Positions 20,943 to 34,152 of a DNA stretch of 64,000 nucleotides are shown in pieces; positions within the stretch are counted from its first letter, which is position 1; each line of letters begins with the position of its first letter. The DNA comes from Monocercomonoides exilis. Lineage: Eukaryota; Preaxostyla; Oxymonadida; Polymastigidae. The notes below the pieces were generated by a model. The model saw only the letters and a program-made list of their open reading frames with translations. It was not told where the DNA came from and did no database searches. The position numbers and the translations under genes are program-made. The DNA lies in assembly GCA_001643675.2 (NCBI GenBank), contig LSRY02000005.1, forward strand, positions 2,024,001 to 2,088,000, in the 5' to 3' direction.

Positions 20943-23900
20943 ATGATACATATTTGCATTGTATTGCATATCCTTTTAGCTATACAATGCAGCGTAATTG
21001 TTGGAACTTTGGATGGAATGATTCATTCCCTTGATGAAGCAAATGGCCATACGGAGTGGACGTTTGATACAGGTGGTCCACTCGTTCATGTTGAAGGCGA
21101 TCACTCTCTTCAAGTTAATGAAAATGGAGAATTCTTTATGATTGGGAATAATGGAAAAGTCACTGTATGTTACTTTATTTTTGAATATTGTAAAAAATAA
21201 TTTTATACAAATTTTGATTTTTGCAATTTTTATTTTTTATACCGATATTTTGCAAATTAGAAATTGCCATATGCTTTAGATGATTTTATAGCAGCTTGTC
21301 CATTTGTACAAAATGGAATATTGTATGAAATAACATCAAAGACAACCAGGTGGTATTTGAATGAGAGAACTGGAGAAACAATGAAAATAAGTACAAATTG
21401 CCATTCGAAAGACAACGAAAAGGACGGGAAAGCATCCGCATCAACAGCGGAACAATTGGAAACAATGTTTTTATATCCTTCTTCAACCGATATTCAAGCA
21501 AATACAAAAATTCAACAGGGTGTACATGTTGGAAGAGTTACATACACGTTAACTGCGACTCATTTATCAACAGATTTTATACAGTTTGCTTTTAATATTT
21601 ATTATTTTTTCAGCAATAATTTTAATGTTACAACAAAAATTTTTTCAGATGGAGTGCTTCAGTTAGCGAATTCATTGGAACGTATCATTCTCCAAAAGAT
21701 GCTAAGAAAACAGCACATATAACTAGGAAATCAATGACAAAGCCTTGCATGCCTTCATCAAATATTAGGAATGATAAAATGAATAAAAAAAGTACTGAGC
21801 CTGTGTTAGAGCTTCAGAACACAACCATCGAGACAGAAGTGATTATTGAGGAATTTCCGACAACATTGCTAACGTTCAATGGAACGGTTGTGTATCGCAA
21901 TGTGATCGTCAACACAACACATGTTACGAAAAATGTGACGTCTTTGCCTGGTTGTGTTGTTGATCCATCTTTGCCCTCTTCTTCCACTTTTATTTCATCA
22001 ACATCGCAAACATCTGTGGAGGATTCTTCATTCGACAAGAACGCTTCTTCTTCCCCCTCTTCTTCTTCTTCGTTCTCATCTTCGTCTTCGTCTTCCTCCT
22101 CTTCCTCTTCCTCCTCCTCCTCGTCTGCTGATCCACCGGTTGTTGCACTTCTGTTGAAGCCCAACACGACAGTGCGTACCAGCCAGCATGTGATTGAATG
22201 GAGCTGTTTTCTGCCCTCTCCGGCTGTTCCATCACATTCCATCAGCGCTCAGCTCGGAAAGAAATCAGCACATTACATGGCACTCACACGCGAAGCAGCA
22301 AATGCTAAGCACAAAAAGACACAGAAGAGCAAGAAAGGAGTGGCTGATCCATTCGAAGTGTTCCCTTTCTATCAGCTGTCTTCTGATGCCACTCCACAAA
22401 ATGAGCAGCACATTCCCATTCTCATCACAGCCACCCCCAAAACAGAGGGTGAGCACGACAGGCTGTTCACTCTGCAGAAAGAGGCAGTCCCCAACAAAGA
22501 AGACGACTACTTGATTCATCTGGCTGTTCTGCCGTCTTTCTTTTCTGTTTCGTCGCCGGCAGCATTCTGCTCATCGAATGGATACACACACAACGTAGAT
22601 GAAACACTCATTGCTCAGGCAATTGCAGCAAGCACTCCACAAACATCTTCCACTTCACAAACAGCTCCTGCTGCTCTGGCAAGCTCTTCTTCTTCTTCTT
22701 CTTTATCGTCATCATCATCAACGTCATCATCTTCTTCTTCCATATCTTTATCACAATCTTCATCCTCTTCATCATCTTCTTCTTCTCCATTGTCATCTCA
22801 ATCGTCCTCATCTTCCTCTTTATCCTCATCTTCTTCTACTCGCACCACACTCATTCCATCATCAGACACACATTCATCTATTCTTCCCTTCTCTCCTTCA
22901 ACTGAACACCCAACTGCCTCCTCTTTCAACCAGAGAGACTCTTCTTCTTCTCCTTCTGTCACATCGTCTTCTCCTTCTTCTATCTCTTCTCCTTCTTCTC
23001 CTTCCTCTTCCTCCTCTTCCTCCTCCTCCTCCTCATCATCATCATCATCCAAACAATCGTCTTCTTCTTCTCTTCTTTCTCTCACATCCATTGCACCTCC
23101 ACCTGCCACCTCATCTCACACAATCTGCCTTCCTATTTTTAACAGCAAAAACAAACATTTTTCATTGAATAATCCAATTTTTGATTCAAATGATACAGCA
23201 TCAAGTGTTTCTTCATCGTCTTCACCATCATCTTCTTCTTCTTTTGGTAGACAGAACTCAAACACTTCTTCTTTCTTTGCAGCAGATGAGCTTATTCCGG
23301 ATGAATCACTTACAATTCATCAGCATCTTCCACAAGATTTTATTGACATTCTTCATTTGAAGTCTTCATCATCATCTTCTTCTTCTTTATCTTCTTCTTC
23401 TTCTTCTTGTCCATATTCCTCTTCCTCCTCCTCTTCTTCTTCTTTCTCTTCCTATTCTTCTTCCTATCGTTCTGCTGTCATATCCATGCAGAGCATTCAG
23501 AGTGGTGTTCTCAAACGTTCCCTGTCATTTCGTCTCCTTTCGATGGGGCTGCCAACAGATGCCTTTTCTCCCTTCCACTCATTCGCCCCTTTCTCTTCTT
23601 CTCTCTCAAGCAAGCGAGAATATTCTGATCTGATGAAGAAAAGAGATATTCGTTCAGATGATGGTAAAGGAGATGGAAAAGGACAAAGCAGAGCATCTGA
23701 CTCAATGGCAGATGCAACTGAAGTGACATCAACAGAAGAACAAAGTGCGTTGGGTGAACAAGGAATTTCTTCGCATTCGTCTTCATCATCATCATCATCA
23801 TCTTCTTCTTCTTCTTCCTCCTCCTCCTCTGATACTTTGTCTCTCTCTGATGTCAAACCTTCTCCTTCTTCTCTTCTCCACCCGCAGAAAGAGCAGCAGA

Positions 23901-26900
23901 CAGGCAAAGATGCTCTTGCCCAGTCTCAGCTCTCCACTTTCATTGAACTCCCTCTGAACGACGAGAGCATCCGACTCCTCCAAACAGACAGGAAAGTGGC
24001 TGTGAGGAAGAGCAATGGGAATACCACGCTGAGTGAACGTGAGAAGATGGCGCTGCTGAAAGCAGAGAGGGACGAGAGGCACAGGATGTTTATGAGCTCG
24101 GCAGCGATGCAGCAGACGAAGAAAGTGATGCTGAAGGAGTGCCTCAAGCCAGATTCAACAACTTGCTTAGAACTCTGGCTCAATCTCCCTTTCATTTTGA
24201 CCACCAACAACAGAGGCGTCGCTGCTCTGCCTGAAATTCTGAGTGGAACAGCGGCTGCGACAGGCTTGTCTGCTGCACTGGGACTGAATGACTCATCGAA
24301 GGGAAGTGTGATGCAACAGGGGGCATTGAGTGGAGGATCAGGGGGAGATGGGCAGCATGCTCAGAGTTCTATTCTGTCTTCACAGTCTTCTTCTTCTTCT
24401 TCTTCTTCCTTATCTTCTTCTACTTCCTCTTCTTCATCATCATCTGCTTCGTCCTCTTCTTCTACCCCTTCTTCAACTTCTGCTCCATCATCATCATCTC
24501 CACTCTATTGTCGCCCTCTCTTTGAGCTGAGTGGCCCAGCCATTCCATTCAGTGCGTATGTCTCTCTCTTAGAAGACATCATGGAGCAGCAGTCAATCCG
24601 CTCAAAGGGAGTCATTTCTCGTCTGATTTCTGTGATGTCCCATCCAGTCACCCTCATCCCTATCTTCTCTGCTGCTGTGCTGGGTGCTATTCATTATGCA
24701 CAGACGAAGAGGAACAAGAACAAAACAGCAAATGAGATGAGCATATTGCCTTCATTCACTGATGGAGTTATGCCTCAGAATATGATGTTATCATCATCAA
24801 ATCCATCTTCTTCTTCTTCTTCTTCTTCTTCTGCTCCTCCATTCACTTCTGTTTCATCTGGTGTCTCTTCACAGGATGCTGTCTATGTTCCATCATCGAC
24901 TGTCATTTCTGCTCTTCTTTTGTTCAGAAGAGTGGCTGCGATGATCATCTCCTTCGGAATATCCCTCTACAACTTCTGTGTTGCCCATCTCCCTCTTGTC
25001 TATCTGCCTTCTGCCTTCTTCTCATCAAATGCAGCATCACAGCGAGGCACATTCAGCAAAAGCAGCCGGAGAAGAAGTGAGAATCGCCTGACAGACACAC
25101 CCAACGAGCAGTTTGAGTACAGCGAGACAGACGGGGAGCAGGAGACAGTTGTGGTGTGTGAGAAGGAGAAGAACACAAACACACAAAATGCACTTTATGC
25201 TGACCCAACTCCGAAGATGCAGTTCAATTCTCAGCTCACTCGCTTCTCTCTGCCTGCGCTGTCGCCCACACTGCCTTCTTGTTTGTGTTCTCCTGTGTCT
25301 GTTTCTGTTCCTATCTCTTCATCTTCTTCTTCTTCATCGTCTTATTCTTCTTCTTCTTCTTCTGCTTATTCTACTTATTCTTCATCTGCCTCTTTAATTA
25401 CTCCTAATCCTTCTTCTCTGATGCCTGTAACTTCACCTTTGTCTGAGGTGAAGACAATGCCTTCTTCTTCTTCCTCCTCTTCATCATCATCGTCTTCTTC
25501 TTCTTCTTCTTCTTCTTCTTCTTCTTCTCTCTCAGATTCATCTCCTTCGTCTGCATCTGTTTCTACTCCATCATCTGACTCTGTTTCTGTATCTCTTTCT
25601 CCACCACCTGCTTCCTCTTTCTTGTCTTCTATCTCTTCTTTGTCTCCACTTGTGCCAAATCCTTCCATTTCTGTTCAAATTGATGAATGTTGTGCATCCA
25701 CCACAAAACAGAAAAGAGAGTTGGATAAAAATGAAAATGTTGTGCAATCATCTCCTGTTCAATCTTGTTTCAAAGGAGAATCCGAACTAAATGTTGAGTC
25801 TGAATCAAAAGAAGTGATTGAAAGAAAAGAAAGAGAAGAAGAAGGAAAGAAATGCTACAAGAAATCTGATTCACCTCTATTCACATTTGCTCCTCTGATT
25901 GTGAAGAAGAAGAAGAAGAAAGAAGAAGCAGATGATTCTGATAAGATGGAGAGAGGAAGAGCAGAATCGATGCCTTCTTTCACGTCTGTTGCATTTGATC
26001 AGGGCAAAGAGGGGAAAGGAAGAAGAGGAAGCTTGGAGAAAGTGGGAAGGGAGAAAGGGACAGAAGAAATGAAGCCATACAAAATATTGGAAGCTGTCAG
26101 GAAAGATATCAAAAACGAATTGAAGGAAGAAGAAGAAGAATCAGAGGCAAATGAATTGAAACCAGTCAAAAATGAAGAAGGAATTGAGAATTCGTCTTCA
26201 GAAGCGTATCTGATCATCACAAAAGCACAGGAAGTGATGACAGAAAATGCGAAGATGGAAGAGAAAAGCATTCAGACAGACTTAAAGCCCAGTGTCACAT
26301 ATGTCTCACACACAACATCTCCAATCATTATTTCTCGCAGTTTGCCTTCACAACGTGATTTGCCTTGTTCCAATCTGTTTCCTTCTTCTACTGCTTCTTT
26401 GTCTGTCTCAACTTCAACTTCATCACTGGAAGCAATAAATGACAAGAATACAGAGCCAACAATGATACAATCTGAGTTGAATGAGCCAGTTGGTTTGACA
26501 AACAGTGGAAATTCTTTAACACAAGCACAAATACAATCAACTTTGGATCCAATAAAACCGGTATCGATGACTTCATCAATGAGCAATCAATCAATATCAT
26601 CAGCAGCAGCAGAAGCAGCCTCTGTTTCATCTCCTGCGCAGTTGATGGTGTGGAGAGAGTCCACACTGAATGGAAGGAGCATTTTACTGAAATCATTCCC
26701 ATCTTCGTTGCAATCTCTTGTTGAAGAAGAAGCAGAGACGATGTTTGCCCTCGATCCTCATCCAAACATTGCATCTCTTGTTCGCATTGACAAGACAGAC
26801 AAGTCAGCCACTCTTGTTCTGCAGAGTGGGAACATCTGGCTGAGTGATGTGTTGTATTTGAGGAAGAAGAGAATGCAGCAGCTGAACAGAATCGTAAGAA

Positions 26901-29275
26901 AGCCAAGCAGCCAATCGCATTCTCAATCACACAAAGATACGCAATCACAGAAACAGCATCAACAAGAAATAAAACAGAATGAACAGATGGTGTCTTCTCA
27001 ATTGAATGCAGAATCAAACACATCCTCAGCCTCTGTTTTCACACAAAATGCTTCAATGTCATCGTCTGTCTCATCGCAACAGCAGTCTCTGTCTTCTTGT
27101 CCATCTGCTCCTTTCTACCAGTTTTCTGGCCATCCAATCAATTTCTGTGCTCTTTCATCAGAAGACATGATTCCCTCTTGTTCTTCCGCTTTTCCTAATC
27201 CTTCTCCACCAGCCATCAAACAGCTCATTCCATTCCTCGAGCCTCGCTCTCCTGAATATTACTACAGTCTCCTCAAACAAGGCAGTGACACATGCTCTGA
27301 TGTTAATGCTACTTCTAATTCAGTCATGGCTCATCTGTCTGTCAAATCTGCTCCTTTCGTTCCTCGTTCTCGCAATACTTCTACAACAGCCACACAAAAC
27401 GTGTCTTCTCAACAGAATTCGGAGGCTTCTGTGTCATCAGCCCAACAATCACTTCTGCTTTCTCTTGTTCCATCGCAGCAGACAAAAGAAGAAATGTTAG
27501 GACATTCTGTGGGTGTCAGGCGAATCATCAACAAGAGCAATTCAGTTGCATTGTATCGCTACTTGTCACAAGTGTTGTATTCTTCTTCTCTTTTGAATGT
27601 TTCTGCAGCCAAATTGAAAGAAGAAGCCACATTTGTCTCACCTCCTCTGCGCAGTCTTCTGAAGGAGATTGCAGAAGGAGTGGGGCATTTGCATCGTCAG
27701 TCGCTCATTTTGTGCTCTTTGCATCCACATTCAGTTACACTCAGCCAGTTTGGCACTCCTCAGATTGTTGATCTGCTGCTTGCACAGCACGTGGGGAAGA
27801 GGCAGAGCGAAGAGAATGATTCAACAAGCATTGACAACTGCGATGTGAGTATACAACAAATTTTGGAGGAGAAAATCAGAGAAGCGGAAGAAATGTCAAA
27901 TGTTTCTCTTTCTTCGTCATTTTCTGGAGCAAATCTGAAACTGAATGATTCACAATTCGGAGAAAGCAGGCGAATTCCGCTGAAGGCGATAGACAAAGAG
28001 CATTGGCTGTGGTGTGCTCCTGAGCTTCTACTGAATGCGAGCATGTCATTCATTCATATGCAATCTTCGTCTTCTACTGAATCTTCATCTGAGAATGCAA
28101 ACAATGGAACTTCCATTCGATATGACCAGATTCCTGTCATTCCACCACAACAACTAGCGAAGATGCCGTCTGCCTCGCAGCTGTCATCAAAAGAAGCAGT
28201 CGAATGGCGCAGGAAGCTCGCTGCGATGGACGAAGGAGAAGGTGTTTCTGTGCTTCTTCCGCCGGCTCATCCGTCGAGTGACATCTTTTCTCTGGGCACG
28301 CTTTTCTATGCTGTTCTCACAGGGCACCAGACTCCTCTTCAGCTTCATCTGTCTTCAGCTGCAAGCGCTGCAGAGGAGGCATCGAGTTCGTTCTCGATGT
28401 TTCAGTCTCAGCAGCCTGTTCTATCTAACAAGGCAAAGGCAAGAGCAAGATTCACATACACAAAGTCATCAAGCACTGCTGCTTCTTCATCATCTTCTTC
28501 GTCATCGTCTAATTCAGCTTCAAATAATTCAACTTCCACTCCTTCTTCCTCTTCATCCTCCTCCTCCTCCTCTTCTTCAGTTGCTTCGTCTCTATCACCA
28601 GAAAAACAGGAAGTGGTGAAGATTGAGCATATGCAGCGTTCGATGCTACGTGTTACACAGTTTTTGCTTCGTTCTTCTCTTCAATCTTCTTCCTCATCTT
28701 CCTCCTCCTCCTCTTCTTCTTCTCTTTCTGCCACTTCCACATCTGCTGCCTCCACTCCTGTGTATTCCCTCTCATCCGTGTCTGATCCACTTGCCCGGCA
28801 GCTCCTCTCTCAAATGGTCACACTCTCCCCAGCCAGACGCCTCCCCATCTCTTCTGTTCTGTCTCATCCTTTCTTCTGGTCTGAGCCACAGCGCCTGCAG
28901 TTTCTGTTGGACGTGAGCGATCTTCTGGCTGCTTCAGAGGCGCATTCGCCGATCTGCCTCGCGGTCGATGCTGAAAGTGGGGTGGTGATTGGCCAGCCTG
29001 CTGAGTGGGATAAGCACATTCACCAGATTCTGTTTGAAGAAGGAGCAAAGAGCAGAAAGTACAGCACAACATCAGTCATCCATCTTCTGTCGTTCATCTG
29101 CGAGAACAAACGCAGATACCCTGCTCTGTCTCAGCAGGCCAAGAGCATTCTGCCTCCTCCTCCGGGGCCTTTCCTCAACTACTTTTTGATGAATTTCCCG
29201 GAGTTGCTGTCAGCTTTATACAGAAGTGTCAGACCTTTCATTGTGAATGATCCTCAATTTTCTGATTATTTTTGA
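20943..29275 (+). CDS. IRE1: IRE1-like ER stress sensor with poly-Ser stalk and altered kinase and RNase active sites
   Basis: Three exons: 20943-21164, 21261-21583, 21649-29275; 2723 aa. A signal peptide (MIHICIVLHILLA) leads into the luminal beta-propeller start: VGTLDGMIHSLDEANGHTEW, KLPYALDDFIAACPF, VHVGRVTYTLTATHL. A TM helix (VTLIPIFSAAVLGAIHYA) lies at about residue 1180, and a second hydrophobic stretch at about 1270-1310. Between the luminal core and the TM, and again after it, are serine runs of up to about 20. The kinase-like part starts at about 1850 and keeps the N-lobe Lys (ILLKSF). The catalytic loop reads LCSLHPHS where HRDLKPHN is expected, and DFG reads DLL. The C-terminal KEN domain (from HPFFWSEPQRLQFLLDVSD, about 2588) is unmistakable. 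IRE1 normally senses unfolded protein in the ER and splices an mRNA. Whether this copy can cleave RNA is doubtful. Confidence 0.9.
22040..25540 (+). repeat. trinucleotide serine-codon tracts inside the IRE1-like gene
   Basis: There are repeated blocks of TCT/TCA/TCC/TCG codons, for example at 22052-22128, 22684-22845, 23004-23048, 23779-23830, 24385-24500, 24805-24832 and 25462-25535; more follow near 28480-28725. They give near-homopolymeric serine. The opposite strand shows long spurious Glu-, Met-Lys- and Arg-rich frames for the same reason. These tracts are likely to vary in length between strains and to collapse in assemblies. Confidence 0.85.
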
Positions 29276-30010
29276 TAGTCTCTTTCATTCATTACTGCTT
29301 TTTTAGATTTTTCTTTGAATATGAAATAGTTAATGCTTTTTTTAATGTGTTTTCTTTAATGTTTTTCTTTTTTTTCATAATTTGCTTGAGTAGTTGCAAT
29401 GTGTTTTGTCTGTTTGCTCTTTTTAGTGTTTGTTGTGATTTGTTACTTTTGTGTTTGAGGGCTTTTGACTCATTTTTCTTTGAATTGAATGTCTATTTTG
29501 TTCACTCTTCCTTTGTGAATTTATCTTTTATTGTTATTTTTATACATAACTTATATTTTATTAAAGCCAAAATGTGGCTCATCTCTTGAAAACTCCTCCA
29601 TCCGGTTGCGCGATGGATGTGTGTTCTGAGCATTGCTTAATTTTCTGTTAGAAATATCTCAAGTTTTGTTTTTGTTTGAAAAAGTTTTTCATTTTCATTC
29701 AATTTTCAATTAAGAAACAAATAGATTTGCTTTCACTATATCCAAAGTTTATTTATTGGGAAAAACAAACCTTATTTCAAACTAATGTCAATGTGATTAT
29801 TCAAAAAAAATTGAAAAACAAAAATTAATTTTTATTCTTAAATAAGACTTTTATTGCTTTTTCATTATCTCCATTTTAATTCTACAGAAAATGACAACTT
29901 CCAATAAAACACAAACAAAAAGTAGTCATCAAACTTGCTAAATAACTAAAAATTGGTTATTAACAATGAAAACAGCAAACAGCAAAAAAAATGAAGGAAA
30001 AGAGATTAGT
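29276..30010. other. intergenic between convergent genes
   Basis: This is T-rich 3' flank of the IRE1-like gene followed by A-rich 3' flank of the RING gene on the minus strand. No exon-like segment is seen. Confidence 0.55.
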
Positions 30011-32424
30011 TCAGACAAGACCAAGGAAAGGCATTGAGAATTCTTCACATTTGTGTTTATCGTTCATTTTTATTGGCTTTCTGCACAATGGACAAGACGG
30101 ATGATGGTGGATCCTAAAATTGAAGGATAATGATCCATGTTTATTATGAAAAATAATAAGCAAATGATTATGTTTGAATTTCAAATATTGAATGAAAGAA
30201 AAAGAAGAAGATGAAAAGGAAAAAGTTAGAAAAAGCCACATAGATAGCAATCGTCAATAATGTTGTATCCCAAACCATGAAGCTATGCAGTCGTTGCAGT
30301 AAACGTGGTGGCAGTTCAACTCGACTGGCTGTGTGAATGAATCGTAACAGATGGAACATCTGTCTTCTGCTCTTTTCTTCTGCTCGGCCTTCGAAAGAAA
30401 GCGACCAGCAACCTGAAATGCATCGGATTCATCATTCAAGAAGAGCAAATGTCAAATGGAAAATTAATTCAATTGAAAAAAATTAAGTTGAAAAGGTCTT
30501 TCATTTTTGTAATAATTCGAGCAAACAGCCTGGTTTGTCCACAATGGATACAACGCTGAGACAAGCTGCCAAAGAAGAACACATGACTGCAACACTTTGC
30601 AAGCACCATATACAATCGACAAAGAGTTGGAACTTCACAGTTTGTTAAATAATTGAAGGAAGAATAAAGAAATAAACAAAAGAATGAAAGAAACATGTTA
30701 ACAGAAAATATCACAAAAACCATTTCAATTCATTCATACTCTGTTTGTGCTGAAAAGAACTTGATAAATGGAGGCCAAACGAAAAAAGGCATCCACAATC
30801 TCGGGAATGCAAAACATAGAGAAATGACGCAAAAGAGTCTGTGTAAAAGAGATACAGAAAATTGAGGAGAATTAGAAAACGAATCTGTGAAATTTGGCAA
30901 GACTTCAGAATGAGAAGGTGAAGAAGAAGGTGATGTGAATGAGAGTAATGGTAAATTTTCAAATTGCTGTTCAGTTTCTTCTTCGCCATTCTCAAGATGA
31001 GGTGAATTTGAAGAGTTAGCGGGAGGTGTTTCAGAGGAAGGAAAGAAATGAAGTTGAAGTGAATTTGTTTCTTCATTTCCCAATGTAACTCCTTCATTTT
31101 CACTGTTTGAATCAGCACCGAAGATTCCTTGAGAATTGTTATCTGTGTGAATGCTTTCAATATTCTCCGCTATCTGCGAATTTTCTTCGTTATTGAACTG
31201 TGATTCGCTTCCCTCAATTGCTTCAGGACTTCCCAATTCGTCAGTTCCTTCAGCATCAGTAATCACAGCAGTTTGTTCGTGTGGAGATGTCTTTCCAAGC
31301 CTTTTGCAAACACAAGGTCCAATTGCCCTTACGAATAGCTGAACTGAACAAGACAAAAGCATGAATGCAGTATCTTTTAAAAAAATATTTTTTTTGGTGA
31401 ATTTGGTGAAAAACCTCCAATAATCAAATGCGAAATATTACACAAACCTAACGAAATCAAACAAAGTAAACATCCACTAAAAGCATGGATATGATCATCT
31501 TCCTTTTGCCGAAAATAATCTATTGTCCCATCATCAGTTAATAAATTTGTTGAAGGATTTTTCTTGTAGTGACAATTGAGTTTTTCTTCATCGCTCTCAA
31601 TAAGTTCGTTCTTTAAATTTACATTGTTGGAATTTGCAGCAAGTGAGGCAATGAACATTGCTCGCTCTTTTGCAAAAGGATGCTGATCGTCTGTTAAAGA
31701 TTGTGAAAGTGGAATTGAAGAAAATATATCATCAATTGGTTCGGCATCAATTCGTAATGCATCATTTTCATACAAAGAAGAACGGATTATTTGATTTTCA
31801 TCTTCTGAGAGGATGAAATTTGTTTTCATTTTTTCTTGCATCTCTGAACTATCTTTGGTCGCTCCTTTTATAAAATTGTACGGTGCTGGTATATTCGCAT
31901 TTCTCAAATTGTCTTTTCCACATTTTTCATCAGAGTTAAAAGGAGTTGGATTCGGACTTGATTGTATTTTTTCTTGAAGAAAAGCAACGATTTTATCAAA
32001 AAAGGGGAAGATAGGTGTTTTCGGTTCATCAATTTGCTTGTAACATTTCTTTATCTCATTATCATTTTGTCTTTGTTTTTTAGCATTAAATACAATTAAA
32101 TTTGAAGATGTCTGCTTTAAATTTATTGGAGGTGTTGAAAGTATTTCGTATGCTACATCTTTTGCTGCTTCAAATCTTAGCGAAGAAAATGTCACTGCTA
32201 GAAATAGACCTCCACACGCAATAAATATATTTGCAAACAGAAATGAATAAAACGAAAGGCATAGGTCAATCTTTTTTGTTGATTGAAAGGTTGGTTTTGT
32301 GCGACGAACAATGTAATTTAGAACTGTTGTCCTACCACATAAAAGAAATAAAAATGATGACATAAATTGCAATTAAAGATTTGTATTTTATCATACTTTA
32401 ACACCCAAATAACATTAGCATCAT
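30011..32424 (-). CDS. multi-pass membrane RING E3 ubiquitin ligase, RNFT1/2-like
   Basis: The last junction is certain: exon ending at 30276, 162-bp intron (GTTTGG to TTTTAG), final exon 30113-30011. It yields a full RING: CSICYDSF, CHHVYCNDCIASW and CPLCRKPI. Upstream, exons 32424-32405, 32331-31415 and 31343 to about 30730 join in phase. They give hydrophobic segments LFGTTVLNYIV, LCLSFYSFLFANIFIACGGLFLAVTFSS, CLISLGLCNISHLIIG and VQLFVRAIGPCVCK. Spacing and pattern match RNFT1/RNFT2, ER membrane E3 ligases that promote degradation of misfolded proteins. The loop after the second TM and the loop before the RING are each enlarged by about 150-200 Ser/Glu-rich residues. Exon boundaries between about 30750 and 30420 are not resolved. 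The start at 32424 is the first in-frame ATG of that exon; an upstream exon is possible. Confidence 0.7.
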
Positions 32425-32594
32425 TGCGAAAATATTATTACCAACCTAAAAAAGATCAATAATGTGAAAATACAAATTTTTCAAGAACTTATAAAGTTGG
32501 CATTCGCTATGCAGTTATTTTACACAAAATAAAAAAGACAAACATATGACAATCATAAAAATGAAAAGTGAAGGATCACATGATTCCAAAAAGA

Positions 32595-32667
32595 AGCCCC
32601 GAGAGGGAATTGAACCCTCGACCTTATGCTTACAAGGCATACGCACTGCCACTATGCTACCGAGGCT
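32595..32667 (-). tRNA. tRNA-Thr (anticodon UGU)
   Basis: The reverse complement folds as a standard 73-nt cloverleaf. The acceptor stem AGCCTCG pairs with CGGGGCT (one T-G pair). The anticodon stem TATGC/GCATA encloses loop CTTGTAA with anticodon TGT, and the T arm contains GGTTCAATTCC. There is no intron and no encoded CCA. A run of five T residues follows the gene on the minus strand within a few bases, as expected for a Pol III terminator. Confidence 0.96.
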
Positions 32668-34152
32668 GTTGATTTTTCAAATTTTCTTCATTCATTATAT
32701 TGATTAATTTTTCATCCATTTTTCTATTTCCTGTACGTGGTTTTTTTTTTTTTTTTTGTATTTGTTTTATCTTTTAGCACTATAATTCTTTTATCATTAT
32801 GTTTTTTCTATAACACTTGGCGATCTCATGAAAAAAGTTTGTCATGTCTGTCAAATTTTTTTCCACTTTCAAATTTTTTAACAAAAAATTTCAAATTAAA
32901 AATTATAATAAAAAAATATAAAATTAAAAAAAAAATAAATAAAAATTTTAATCATTTTCTGATGACATTCATTTGTGTCAGATTTTCTCTATTAATAATA
33001 GTTTCCTCAATAGAATTTCTCATTTGAAAGTTTTTTTTATTTATTCAAAATGAATTTATTTGGAAAACTCCAATTTGCTTTTATTGTCATTCAAGCTAAA
33101 CAACAGGAATATCTAAAGTTTGTTGTCAATTGATCAACATCACAATTCGATAATAAAACGATTGTTTTTAAATTATTCACAACATTTTGTTTTGTGAAAC
33201 GGTTTTATTTTCGAGAAAGAAAATAAGAATTTATCTGCATGAAAATTTAAATGGAGTAATTATCTGAGAAATCATAACTGTTTTGGATGTGTTGTTATTT
33301 TCAAAGTTGATTGTCTTTGGAAAGGAAATTAGTATCCAAATCCAAAATTCATTTCAATTGTTTCAAAAACAGCAGTTTTTGCTGAAATATTGAAAAAGTT
33401 GCCTTTGATAAGCTTTTTCATTTTCGGGTGTATATTTGTTGATACTCAAGGGAAATTTTCGTTTCAAAATATTTTATTGATGATATCAAATTTCAAAAAT
33501 AATTGTCCAAAAAATGAAAGGTATTTTTAATTTCTTTGATAGAATTGAAAAATTATTATATTTTTTATCACTTTCATGATACTTTAACGTGAATTATTTT
33601 CAATTTCAGAATGAATAAACTGAGATTAATGAAAACATTGAATAATTTTGGAACACTGTCGTTTCAAAAATGATTTTGTAAGGAATTTATGTTGTGAAGG
33701 CATTCTTTGTATCAATGATTTGAAGTTGATTTTCAAAATTATAAATGGTGAAGTTTTTTTTAATTGTTTTTTTGTTTCATTAATATCTTATTAAAAAATA
33801 GTTGGTCTTTAACCCCAGGATCAATTGAAATATCATTTCTTTTATCTTTCCTTTTTGTTTTACACTGCTCATCTAAATGATGTGACTCTAAAGATATTTA
33901 TTAACTTTTTTTATTATTATTTAAGTTAAAGTCTGTTGTTAAAATCTATCAATAAGAAAATTATTGAATGATATTTATTATTCATCTGTTTTTTGTTTTA
34001 GATAAAAGGCTTGATAAATATTAGAAAAAAATGTTTGTTTTCATATTTTACAGGAAACGTTATTCAAAAAAATGTAGTCAGGAAAAAGATAATTATTCGT
34101 GAATTATAAAAGCATTAATTCAAAAAAAGAAATAATTCACAAATAAAACAAA
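32668..34152. other. 1.5-kb AT-rich region without genes
   Basis: There are long A/T runs and a 15-T run near 32742-32758. No frame has coding character. It may include the left flank or terminal repeat of the mariner remnant that follows, but I could not match an inverted repeat. Confidence 0.5.

Noticed and set aside
22600-23170. Long Leu/Pro/His-rich plus-strand frames and Glu/Asp-, Met- or Arg-rich minus-strand frames across the serine tracts
   Set aside because: They are alternative readings of TCT/TCA/TCC repeats in the IRE1-like gene. They have no domain and no start context, and similar shadows occur over every Ser-rich region, including 28242-28916 and 41800-43500.
29585-29640. Short GC-richer inverted sequence (ATCCGG...GGATG) after the IRE1-like gene
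   Set aside because: The stem is short with mismatches and lies in the 3' flank. I see no reason to call it an RNA gene or an IRE1-type splice target.
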